Origin: Kwoniella bestiolae CBS 10118
Lineage: Eukaryota > Basidiomycota > Tremellomycetes > Tremellales > Cryptococcaceae
Length of the DNA: 64,000 nt
NCBI RefSeq assembly: GCF_000512585.2
Contig: NC_089246.1
Span: forward strand, 1,426,001-1,490,000
Reading direction: 5' to 3'
Both the position numbers and the translations under genes were made by a program. Positions 21,154 through 31,592 of this stretch are shown piece after piece; positions within the stretch are counted from its first letter, which is position 1, and every line of letters begins with the position of its first letter. The notes below the pieces were generated by a model that saw only the letters and a program-made list of their open reading frames with translations, was not told where the DNA came from and searched no databases.

Positions 21154-22980
21154 TCACTCCCAGATGGGCTTGTCATCCATTCCTTCTAGGTCTATTTCGT
21201 GGTCCTTACTCTTCGATCGGATCTTCACTGTCGATCCATCTCGAATTAATACGAAGTAAGGGGGTTTGTGGTTTTCGTGAGACGCGATTGGACATTCGGG
21301 TAGAGTGGTCGTTTCGGGTGATAGGTTCTTCTTCTCTTCCTTGACAATTTGCAGGATTGGCTCTTTCGAATGCTCGTCCTCGCTGATATTGACTTTGATC
21401 TCTTCTTTCGTATTTTCAGTGTGAACATTTTGAGCTTGACTCGAGGATATCGATACGATCGGTCGCAGCGCATCTTCCAGCTTCCCATCATCTCTCAATG
21501 GCACTTCCACTTTCGTCTGCGTATTCATCATCCCCTCCAGCGTTATCTCTTTCTCCACTTGTTTGATCAAACCTTCCAACTTGATCTCATCCTGGATGTC
21601 TCCTGTCTTCCCCTCAACCACCTTTTCCTCAGCCAAGAGCTCTTTGGCCTCGTTCAATACCGCCAATCGACCCATCTCCCCCACCCAGACATACTCCTGA
21701 CTCTCCTCTTCCCTCTTTACCCATCCCAGATTCTCATACATCTTCACAATCCTAGTCCACCGCTTATTCATATGCCCAATCCTATTAAATCGGATCTTCA
21801 CAGTACCATCCAGCCCATCTGCCCCTTTCAAGGAAGATACCGCCTTCATGCGATTCTCCTCTTTATGCTCGATAGCATCGTACCACCCCTTCCAGGCTAG
21901 ATGTGCCACATCTTCTAGCTTGTAGTACGCGGCGAACTTGGCTAAGATCCGGTATGTCTCGGGCCCAGGGATGATGTCATGGGTGAGGGAGAAATGCGAG
22001 ATGATAGCTAGGATCTTATTTTTCAGCTGGATCAGCTCAGGGGATTGGGGTCTCAATTCAGGTGTTGATTGATTGTCGATCACAGTCGTTGGTAGGGTCG
22101 GGGATATGTAAGATTTGGCCATGAGATGTAATGTCTGTCTATTCACTCTATTCTCTGGAAATTGTTTCAGATAGATATCCACCAGTTCTAATCCATCCAG
22201 ACCACCTTCTGAGGGAAGTTTGTAATTATATGCCAGATGCAAATTTAACAGTTCCAGGGCACGTCCTTCTTTCGCTCCTTCGCCTGTTATGCTCCAATCC
22301 ACGCTACATCTGATCAACCCCGATGATTCTGGCAGACTTGGCGATTCTCCATTTAACAGTAGGTAATGAAGATGCCGTAGTAGATCCTGTGAAGTGTACT
22401 TTGATGAAGGGAGATAACGAAGTGGGGGGAACATCTTGAAGGCCCATCGATTAGGTCGACATCTATATTTCTCCTTGACCTTGACGCTTCCCTCAGAGGG
22501 TGAAGATATGAGAGGCACCCTGAATGAGAGACAGGATCTGTTCAGTGAGATTGGGGCGATACGCATCTTGCCTATGAGGTGCCATACTCCTCTATACGAC
22601 TTCAGGTCGCCCATGCGCAGACAATAGGCTGATAAGGCTTGACCCGACGCGAGCGTCAGATGCTGGGGATTTGCGCGAAGAGTAGCTAGTAGAGTTGAGG
22701 GGAGAGGTGGGCTGGGGATGGACAGTTGAGCGTGGATGAATGATTGGGAGTGTGAGGGTGGTATCGGTGCAGATTGGTCCATTCTGTGCAGGTCGGATGG
22801 GTGGATAGTAAGTCGTGAAGATGCCATCTTACTTGATTCGGCTTGATTTGATGTCGGGTCGTAATGATATGGATTCGAGTTGGGGAGTGTGGTGATGCTC
22901 CGGGATGTACTTGCCCATGGTAGGAGGAATCCCAGTTGGACGAGTTCGACGCATTGTCGAGAGGGCAGACGAGGGGGCAT
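21154..22980 (-). CDS. Unrecognised 608-residue protein, probably mitochondrial
   Basis: Single-exon gene, convergent with the HAD hydrolase. The N-terminus (MPPRLPSRQCVELVQLGFLL, then PWASTSRSITTLPNSN) is basic and hydroxylated with no acidic residue before Glu12, so mitochondrial import is likely. The middle is helical with spaced repeats of a tetratrico- or pentatricopeptide-like feel (LATLRANPQHLTLASGQALS, AYCLRMGDLKSYRGVWHLIG). The C-terminal third is acidic (EGMMNTQTKVEVPLRDD), and the end is a compact PPYFVLIRDGSTVKIRSKSK segment. I cannot name a family; a mitochondrial RNA- or ribosome-associated factor is a guess only. The lack of introns is unusual among its neighbours. Confidence 0.8.
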   Translation of the reverse strand: MPPRLPSRQCVELVQLGFLLPWASTSRSITTLPNSNPYHYDPTSNQAESSKMASSRLTIHPSDLHRMDQSAPIPPSHSQSFIHAQLSIPSPPLPSTLLATLRANPQHLTLASGQALSAYCLRMGDLKSYRGVWHLIGKMRIAPISLNRSCLSFRVPLISSPSEGSVKVKEKYRCRPNRWAFKMFPPLRYLPSSKYTSQDLLRHLHYLLLNGESPSLPESSGLIRCSVDWSITGEGAKEGRALELLNLHLAYNYKLPSEGGLDGLELVDIYLKQFPENRVNRQTLHLMAKSYISPTLPTTVIDNQSTPELRPQSPELIQLKNKILAIISHFSLTHDIIPGPETYRILAKFAAYYKLEDVAHLAWKGWYDAIEHKEENRMKAVSSLKGADGLDGTVKIRFNRIGHMNKRWTRIVKMYENLGWVKREEESQEYVWVGEMGRLAVLNEAKELLAEEKVVEGKTGDIQDEIKLEGLIKQVEKEITLEGMMNTQTKVEVPLRDDGKLEDALRPIVSISSSQAQNVHTENTKEEIKVNISEDEHSKEPILQIVKEEKKNLSPETTTLPECPIASHENHKPPYFVLIRDGSTVKIRSKSKDHEIDLEGMDDKPIWE

Positions 22981-23720
22981 GGGGAGGGGGGGTGTGACCG
23001 GAGGAGAAAGGAATCAAGTGGAAGGGAAGAAGGAGAGGGTGAACTAATTGTCGTTTGATCTAGGTCATCCGTTCTGCTGGTTGCTGGTGATACAAGTGAG
23101 AGTAATGGTTCGTTGAGGTAGCACTTGTCAGACATGGAAGAGAGAGAGAGATGCAACGATGTACTCGAGTAATTGACCTCTCGAAATGTCGGCCGTCACT
23201 CTACGGAGGCTACTCGAAGCGGAGTCAAAGGAATCTCCGTGTCAGTAGTTGGTCTCGGGATAAAATGGAATAAATGCAGGATAGAATATTCCGGTGATTA
23301 GCTATTCCCGGTAGTTCCACTCTGATATTCGCATTACATCATCTGGTTATGCTATCCTCCTATCTCATTCGATTATTGATGCAGTGGGAAACAAAGATGA
23401 AAGAGGTCACGATACCACCGATGTATAGAGATATATAGTAAGAGCGAGAGTACGCACCAATGTATGAGATCTGCTAGACTGCTACTTGTACTAGTTGAAT
23501 CTTATCCCACGTAAAGAGGAATGATCATCACCTGATCAAACCACTCAAAGGGGAGGCCAAAGTGACGTCGAAGGAAGTACTCCTACTCTCACAACTCATA
23601 TATCAACTAGGACGCTCCACCAAATATCATACTTCCTTCCCATTTCATCTCTACTTATTTACTTATATATCACTCAACTTACACTTACACTTGAAGCACA
23701 AATAACATCAACAACACACC
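22981..23720. other. Divergent intergenic region
   Basis: About 740 nt separating two outward-facing genes. Several tatata-type AT stretches lie at 23430-23440 and 23660-23670. A C/A/T-rich leader precedes the ATG at 23721. No gene recognised. Confidence 0.4.
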
Positions 23721-25505
23721 ATGGAATTCATCCCCTCATCAGACTCTCAATCCCTCTCCTCAACCCACAAACCCAAGAATGTCTACCCCTGCCTAGCCCA
23801 TATTCACATCATCCCCCATTCCGACCCAAAGGCCACTCGAAGATTATCCACCGGATCATTCGGCTCTGACGATGGTGGTGGGAATGCTCTGACCAGAGTG
23901 ATCTCTGGAGGAGGTAGGAGGAAGTCTACGGATGTGACTAATCCGCCTCCTGCTGGGGGAAGAAGATTGTCTTTTGGACATAAGTCTGAAAATACTACCT
24001 CTGGTGGGATGGCCGCTGGTGCAGGTGACGGGGAGATTCAAGGGAAATGGTATTGGAGGGTACAGGCTGGTGTTACAGAGGTGAGTCTGGGATGATTCTC
24101 ATACTGCCGCATAGTCAAAGAGGGCTAGATAAACCTTAATGGTGGACGTGGGAAATTGATCTCACGTCAGCTTGATTCAGGCTAAACAGTAAACCTTCCT
24201 AAGGAATGCAAGCTGATCCCCTTTGACCAGACCCACCTCGTCCTTCTCCCTCTGACCCAACCCCCAAACCCAGTACTTACCACACCCCCCGCGCCTCTCT
24301 CACACGCCATGCCCTCGCACTCCACCCAAGTCTCCGCCGGCACCCGAACCGAATCAGGCGTAGAGGAAGACGGTGGTCTGATGGGAAAGATGAAAAACCT
24401 CTTCAGACGATCATCAACAGTCAACAGAGATACTTCCGAAACTATCAACACTGACGTTGCTTCCTCCCCCCACGCCCAGACTGGTGTTGTCGATACCATC
24501 ACCAGCGGATCAGCAGGGTTCGGCGCAGAAGGAGGGAAAGGAGAGAGAGTGATTGATCAAACTCCCAAGGGGGAGATGTTGCCCCCCGCTAAAGGGAATG
24601 AAATTGGTGCGACTAACTTGAACCAAAATGCTGAGACGGGCTATCCGGGGGTCATCAATGGAAGTAAACTTTCAGGGGTGGTAATTTCCCTTGGGGCTAT
24701 TGATAAGAGTAAGATTGTGGTGGGTGGGGGGAAGAAGGGCGAGGGAAGTTGGATTACTGTTCCGGTGGGTATTTCTTGCAGCCCACATTCCACGCAATAG
24801 TAGTAAGATAACTGATCCCCCTTGTCGTGTTTCTAGATCATCTCGCACTTCTCACACTTCGCTCAATCAGCTTTGGGCGACAATGCTCAATTGAGCAAGA
24901 ACGATTCCTACCCCAAGTCCGGGTACATCAAATTCGAGTTTGACAAAGATTGGATCGGTGCGAAGGGGTGAGTAGCGCTCGTCACTATGTTTCATGAGCT
25001 GTTATGACAGATTGCACATTCTTGACGCCTCTCACTTCTTCCTTGGCATCGTGCTGACCACAAACTCCACACTCCCAGCGAATGTGAACTCCTGCACCAC
25101 CATCTCACCCACGCCATCTCCACCCTCCCTGAATCGAAAGATCGTCAACCCCACCTCGCTCAATTCCACCTGGGAGGCGGTGGGGGCGGAGGAGGGACCA
25201 AACATTCCCCCAACCTACCTCAAATGCGAGAAGTGGGTCCAAACGACGAATCAGCCATTGAAGAGGACGATGAGGGACCTACTGGAATCTCCTCTGGAAG
25301 AGATACTCTCACTGGAACGGGAGCGGGTATGGGCACTCGAGGTGCTGGGATGGGTATGGGTGGTACGGGTGGTGCGGCCGATACTGGGGATATCGCCGCT
25401 GGAGCGACGGGGGATAGAGGGATTGCGTTGGGTCATCCAGTTGCTGGAGCGGGTCATGCGAGCGAGGGGGGAAGTAGTGTGAGTGGGAAAGTAGGTGGGG
25501 AGTGA
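23721..25505 (+). CDS. Unrecognised 492-residue Gly/Ser-rich protein
   Basis: Four exons (23721-24080, 24204-24764, 24837-24967, 25079-25505). The N-terminal part includes a possible beta-rich domain (KNVYPCLAHIHIIPHSDPKA; later GKWYWRVQAGVTEECKLIPF and DQTHLVLLPLTQ), interrupted by a Gly/Arg/Ser-rich insert. GLMGKMKNLFRRSSTVNRD is basic. A second folded stretch reads WITVPIISHFSHFAQSALGD, then YIKFEFDKDWIGAKGECELL and HHHLTHAISTLPESKD, and the C-terminus is a long Gly-rich tail. The exon-2 acceptor (24203) is inferred, because the nearer cag acceptor gives a stop. The broken strand pattern might be a PH-like fold, but I cannot support that. Function unknown. Confidence 0.75.
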
Positions 25506-25784
25506 GCGCAGGAAAGGTTCAGGATCTCATGATCATGTTGAATAACTAATTAATGTGTATAAGATATAATATGGTCTGATTTCGAGTTTCAATTTGGGTA
25601 TCTTAAGAGTGAAAAATCGTAAATATTGAATAACGAATCAGTATTTTGTATATGTTAGTTTGGGAAAATCAATCGTCATGCAACTTGGTAATACGTATGG
25701 CTCGAGTAGCAAACTGCAATTGCATAAGCTGATCCCAACGTGCCGAGTAAATACATATATCCATTTATATCCCAAGATCATTTC

Positions 25785-27167
25785 CTACTTCCCCACCATC
25801 TCATCCACACTCACCTCCTTCCCATGAGACTTCAACATCCCCTCCAACACCGCCAAATCCCAAAGTGCGTCTCTAGGCTTTGCATAATTCCCTTCCGAAT
25901 CCTCATCTAATTTATTACCACCTTTCAGCTCCTTGATGGCTTTCGCAAAATGGTCAATCTCCACTTTGACACCATCCATCTTCCCCTCCGTCTTATACGA
26001 TTTTACACCAGTTCCTTCCCCAGGTACCACCTCAATTTTGAATGTCCTGTCTCCGCTTTCCTCGTTAAATCCCGCAGTAACGTCCATCACCCCATTCAGG
26101 AAAGTTATCCTCACCCCATTGGGCAATGCCTTATCTTGAGGGATATTGGACCCAGCGAATGAAATTAGGATTTGACCTGTAGGAGAGGATTTACCTATAC
26201 CCCCTGGGACCTTGGTTTCGTCATTCACCGCTGTGGTGAGTTTGGTCTTTGGACCGTGAGATTCGGTAGTGCTGGATTTGGAGGGGAGGGAGATAGCTTG
26301 GAGAGTATCGTGTGGGAGAAGGTGAGTTCGATGCAGCGATGAGAATGAGATGAGGGATGATGGACGCGCTGAAGTGGGGAGGACGACTCGGAGGAGGGCG
26401 GTCCAGTGAACCCCGCCGTCGAGGAGGAAACCTGGGGGGAGTTGGCATCAGGTTTACGTAGATACAGATGACTTAGCGAGTGGGATGGATGATACACTCA
26501 CCACCTTGATAATCTGGAATAGTCCTCCAAGTGGTTTTCTGATATTTCGATCCGTCTTCAATGTACCCTTGCATGTTTAGATTCCAAAATAAGATGGGTC
26601 CGAGTTCGGGAGTGTTAGAGATAAGCTCGCCTGCCTCTCTGAGAATAGGTTCGTGCGAGTAGTCTACGAGATGTCCATAAGTCAGCTGGTCCTCATAGAA
26701 CTGAAGCCTGTCCGATGCAGCAGCTATTAATGAGATAGTTACTCACTCTCGGCGACTCTCCAAATCAGCCCCTTGGTCTTATATTCCCTCTCATACCTCT
26801 GAATCAACACCCTCGCGTCATCCACAACCTTCGCCAAGGGCTTCTCGCTCATAACGTGTTTACCAGCTTTCAAACACCTAATCACCAGATCCGGCTGACT
26901 CGTGATAGGTAACACAATCAATACACCATCTATCTCGGGATTCGCCAAGATAGACTCTAGCCCTTCATCTCCGCTTTTCAGTTCGGGCGAGATCGAGCTG
27001 GATTCTTGAGCTACAGATAAGAGCGATTGAGCGGATTCGGGGGATCTTGACCATATGGAGTGGAAGTTTAGGGTTGTAGGATGGAGGGAGAGGAGAGCAG
27101 GGAGGTAGGAGGCTTTGGCGAATGTGCCTGAGCCTAGGATGGCGATGTTTGGTGTTGGTGCGGGCAT
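25785..27167 (-). CDS. Gfo/Idh/MocA-family NAD(P)-dependent oxidoreductase
   Basis: Three exons give a cytosolic-looking dehydrogenase of the glucose-fructose oxidoreductase family. Similar fungal proteins include yeast YMR315W; substrate unknown. The Rossmann loop is IAILGSGTFAKASYLPALLS at the N-terminus. DGVLIVLPITSQPDLVIRCL and KAGKHVMSEKPLAKV follow, the latter with the EKP lysine typical of the family. Exon 2 contributes NYSHEPILREAGELI and WRTIPDYQGGFLLDGGVHW, containing the conserved DGG.H.W segment with the catalytic-type His. Exon 3 forms the C-terminal beta-sheet domain and ends SHGKEVSVDEMVGK. Divergent from CRY-DASH with a 317-nt shared upstream region. Confidence 0.9.
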
Positions 27168-27484
27168 GTCGTGCTATGTACAGAGTATGTTTGATGGGTT
27201 GTGAATGAAGAAGAAGAAGAGGCAACGGTCCTCTTTCATCACACCATTCCCCAGTTATCTGTCTATTCTACGGGCCGAAGGATAGCTCAGGGTCAGAGAA
27301 GCAATGTCACGTGACAATGACATCAACAGGATGCGGGGGATTGTGGGGTAGATAACACTCAAATCGATCGATGACCTGATTTTCAGATCAACACTTTACT
27401 ACTGAGCTGACGAGATATATAAGAGGCAACTTTTCTCTTCAACATGTACTTTATCCCTCACCATCTTGAAGATAAAACAATTGC
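27168..27484. other. Short divergent promoter between the oxidoreductase and CRY-DASH
   Basis: 317 nt, including gaagaagaagaag near 27210 and a TATA-like gatatataag near 27413, 72 nt before the CRY-DASH start. Both genes could share control elements here; none is identified. Confidence 0.45.
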
Positions 27485-29725
27485 ATGACTAACATCCTTC
27501 CTTCCATCACCAGATCACTCAAATCCACCATCATGAACACATTCATCCACTACCACACCCTCGATCTCCGTCTCCACGACTCCCCTTCCCTCCATCAAGC
27601 TCATTCACCCAATAACACCTCGACCCACTTCCTCCCTATATACATATTCGATCCCCGTCAACTCGACCTCTCCCATCTATCCAACATCTCTTCTCCTCCC
27701 GCTCCTCGCGCCGGTGAACCAGCAGAACATCAAAATGCCTCATTGAAATATCAACCCAAATCTACGAGATGTTCCCCTCTATCCCGAGTAGGGGGATTCC
27801 ATCGAACATCACCTTATCGTCTCAAGTTCTTGTTAGAAGCGGTATTCTCATTGAGGGAGTCGTACAGAAAATCGGGAGGAGATATGTTATTAGCGTGTGG
27901 TCCACCTGAAGTGATCCTACCCAAAATAGTTGACCAGCTCAAGAAGGACGAAGGGAAGATCGAAGGTATACACGCTCAGAGGGAATATACCGTAGAAGAG
28001 ATCTCGAACTACCGACGTATTCAATCTTCCCTTGACGAAGAGATAGTATTACATGATAGTAAGACCTTGATACCGCCCAAGCACCTACCGTTCAAGCCTG
28101 AGTTGGATACTCCCGATGTATATACGGAATTTAGGAAGCAGGTAGAAGGTTTGGGGATAGGGTTGAATGAGATGCTCGTCAAACCATTAGATACGGCCAA
28201 GCCATTAAATGGAGAGATTAAGACCAAGGGGAAGCTGAAGCCTTTCCCTAAGATCGAAGCTGAGATGCTAAACCTGAAAGAGGGTCAAGGTGGAATTATC
28301 GGAGCCGAAGAAACGCTCGAGGGATTATATGTGAAATTGGTCAAGCCCCTACTCGATAATCCACCTATAGGGGGCTGGTCTTCCACATCCTCACCTAAAG
28401 AGGGCACACCAAACCTTCATCCAAAATCAGCAATCCCATTCAAAGGTACCGAAGTAGCCGCTCTGGAGAGAGTAGACGATTATATCGGTCATGCCAACGG
28501 GGATAAGTGGGAGGAAGGGATGAAAGCTAGACATTATAAAGAGACTAGGAACGGGCTACTGGGCGAAGGGTTCAGTACCAAGTTTTCTACATGGTTGTGC
28601 CTTGGTATCATCTCGCCCAAGGTCATAGGATGGAGAGTTGGTGAGTTGCTAGAGAAGGAAGGGAAGGATAAGGAGGTTTGGAAGAATGTTTATTGTGAGT
28701 TGTGTCTACAACCTCAACATAATCTGATAGCTTACTATGTATATTTAGGGATCCTATTTGAACTCCTCTGGCGAGATTACTTCCAATACACAGTCCTGAA
28801 GACCTCCCTCACGCCTTCATCTAAAAGCAAATCCCAACTGCGAGATCCGCTCAACCCCAATTCAAGTCTATTCAACCCCGACGGATTCTCTTCCCAGATA
28901 TCTACCTATCCTCAGAACCTCCGACCCAACCCCTCGGAATGGGAGAAAAGCAATTTGGAAGATCCAAATGATAATGCCAGGAGATGGTGTGAAGGGAGGA
29001 CGGGTGTACCTTTTATTGATGCGAATATGCGGGAGTTGGTGCAGACGGGGTGGATGAGTAATAGGGGGAGACAGAATGTTGCTAGTTTCTTGACTAAGGA
29101 TTTGTGAGTTGATCTATTCATTTGTAACCTGTCTTTGAGGGGAGATGGAAGTCAGGAATTGGGGAGAAATCGGGCTGACATTGCTGGTGATTGTAGATAC
29201 TGCGATTGGCGGATCGGTGCGGAGTTCTTTGAGATGAATTTGGTAGATTATGATACGTGTTCAAAGTGAGTCGGGGCTTATCCTCTCTGATGTTAGTAGT
29301 GGACGATCGGTAGCTAATATCAACCTCACTCCCTAGCTGGGGAAATTGGCAATACCAAGCAGGAGTAGGTAACGATCCCCGCTCGTCAAGACAATTCAAC
29401 CCTATCAAACAGGCAAATGACTATGACGAGGACAACGGATTCGTGAGGACCTGGATACCGGAGTTGGAGCGAGTAGGAGACGAGTATGTCCAGACGCCAT
29501 GGTGTGAGTACCTCATTCTTCCAAATACACCTGCCGATTGTGCTGATTATAATAACATGCCGTGTAGTGATCAACGATAAATCCAAACTAGGCGATTACC
29601 CTTCCAGACCCATCGTCGAACTACCCTCATGGAAGAAGCATTATCCCAACCAGCCGCCTCATAGGAACCGTGGAAAAGCCAAGGGGAATGGAAAGGGACC
29701 GAAGGGTGGGAGGAATGGTGGATAG
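27485..29725 (+). CDS. Cryptochrome DASH (photolyase/cryptochrome family)
   Basis: Blue-light flavoprotein that repairs cyclobutane dimers in single-stranded DNA and may act as a photoreceptor. Five exons (27485-28694, 28749-29103, 29197-29265, 29337-29503, 29568-29725) give 652 residues. The photolyase domain opens FIHYHTLDLRLHDSPSLHQA. The FAD-binding part contains KARHYKETRNGLLGEGFSTK, STWLCLGIISPKVI, ILFELLWRDYFQY and ANMRELVQTGWMSNRGRQNV. YCDWRIGAEFFEMNLVDYD and GNWQYQAGVGNDPR follow. The tail GKAKGNGKGPKGGRNGG is Gly/Lys/Arg-rich, as in other fungal DASH proteins. The first Met gives a basic 16-residue extension; Met17 (MNTFIHYH) is an alternative start. The 54-nt first intron has no stop and keeps frame. 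Confidence 0.95.
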
Positions 29726-29910
29726 AATAATAGATATAGGATGAAGGTTACAACAAATGCATACATTGGTTTATATTCTAATAAATTACTTTGCACCTCT
29801 GAAGGACGAATTTAACTGTACATCGAATATGAAGTGAGAGCTCTGACATGATTCGGTAATATTATAGTGGGGGAGAAGATGCTTGGTGGAGAGTGTGAGA
29901 TATCGTGAAT

Positions 29911-31058
29911 CTAATGCGCTCGTTGAGTTAACCAGGCTAGGACGATATCCAAATTATGTTTCGTCTTATTACTCGTGGAATAGCACTGGATCGAAGTACA
30001 AATTATCAGTAAATTCCCATAATCATACGATATGGAAATAAATGATGTTGATGGACGAGGAGTGATTCTTCTGAGATGAAGTCAAGAAATGATCGACTCA
30101 CCGAAACCACCCTCCCACCAATATCACCCAACTTCATCTCCTTTATCAAATCGTCCACCCCAATCGCATCTGGTAGATCATTCTTGTTTGCTAATACCAA
30201 TAACGGGACCGACGATAATGCAGGTAAGGAGAGTAAGGCGTGCAATTCGGAAGTAGCTGTGGGAAGGGATGATCTCTACACCATGGAACACATGTAAGCT
30301 ATGCTCTTCCTTCAGTGGAGGAAGTCCCGGGAAAGCGTACATCTGCTGCGTCTACCACGTATCTGCTCGTGATATCAGCTTAGAACATTCAACGTAATAT
30401 AGCTGAACTCTGATTGAAGAAAAGGGAGGATACCCACATTATTGCATCTGCTCCGCGACAGTACCTATCCCACATTCCTCGGAACTTCGGTTGGCCCTGG
30501 GATATAAGGAAGGGTATTAGCATACAAGTCGAGGAAGCGCAAGTCGCAGGATGAAAAGCCGAGTGCGATGAGTGATGAAAAGAACGTAGACGGAAAGGGG
30601 ATAAGGCAAGTTGACATTATCATAATGAAGTGAAACTCACAGCTACATCCCATACCTTCATTGTCACGTTCCCTTTCCTCACCTGCCTCAAGTTGAACGC
30701 TACGGTGGGAACGACATCCTCAGACCACTGATTCGAGCCGAGTACATTGACTAGGCTATTGTCGGGTAGTATATCCAATCAGCATATTCATCTTCCCACC
30801 TCCTCGTCTACATGCATAGGAGGCGAATCGAGAGATAAGAGGGGTTGGGTTTTGGAGGGTCACGGAAAAAAAAGGAAGATACTCACGATGTTTTCCCACT
30901 TGCCTAATCAGCCCATACTTCATCAGCTGAACACTATCTTCCCATAGATGCAGGGAGATAAACTAGCTTACCTGCAGTCCTACGATGGTAACTTCCAGAT
31001 GCTTTGCGAAGAACAGCGATCTAAGCCAGCCGAGCAGGTTGGAGAGTATGAATGCCAT
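29911..31058 (-). CDS. ARL8: Arf-like small GTPase ARL8
   Basis: GTPase that in animals and fungi acts on lysosomal or vacuolar and motor-driven traffic. The amphipathic start MAFILSNLLGWLRSLFFAKH matches Arl8 rather than Arf (no Gly2 myristoylation site). Motifs: G1 VGLQASGKTSLVNVL (split by two introns), switch I SEDVVPTVAFNLRQVRKGNV, G3 TMKVWDVAGQPKFRGMWDRY, then CRGADAIIYVVDAADRSSLP, G4 VLANKNDLPDAIGV. The final exon is CYSTSNKTKHNLDIVLAWLT, ending QRAH. Seven exons; the second coding exon (ASGKTS) is about 17 nt. Convergent with CRY-DASH. Confidence 0.94.
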
Positions 31059-31592
31059 GATGTGAGTGGGGTGACTGAGGGATGGACCGGCGAGTATGTA
31101 TTGAACAGGATGCGGCGAGTGAAGAGGTGTGGATGATATATGTACGAAGGTTCTTAGAGGTGCTTGTGATTATATGTAGCTGAGATGGAAGGATGAGGAC
31201 GTAGATAAAAGAAAGGATATTGAATGGGGAAGATCAAGAAGGAAGATACGAAGTACGAGTGTACGATTATTACGAGATTCGGAAGTGGAGAGTGGAAGTC
31301 ACCGTTTTAACATCACACGTCATCGTCATAGTAGTGCAATCGAGTATAATGAGAATAACATGCATGCATAACGAACGATTCATCAAACCACTACATACCA
31401 CAGAACAAAGGAAAAGAAACGGTAGACTCGCCTTGGATCTCTTTAGATATGGACCACTTAAGCTTATACCATGGGATCGTGATGCGAGTCAACCTGTGTC
31501 ACAGTAAAATGTAAACATGACTGATACCCCTCGTCCACAACCATAATCTTCCTACCAAATCAAACTCAATTCTACCTAAACACGCAGAAAAT
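31059..31592. other. Intergenic region between ARL8 and the RBM39-like gene
   Basis: About 530 nt: upstream of ARL8 and downstream of the RBM39-like gene (both minus strand). No coding signal or repeat. Confidence 0.4.
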
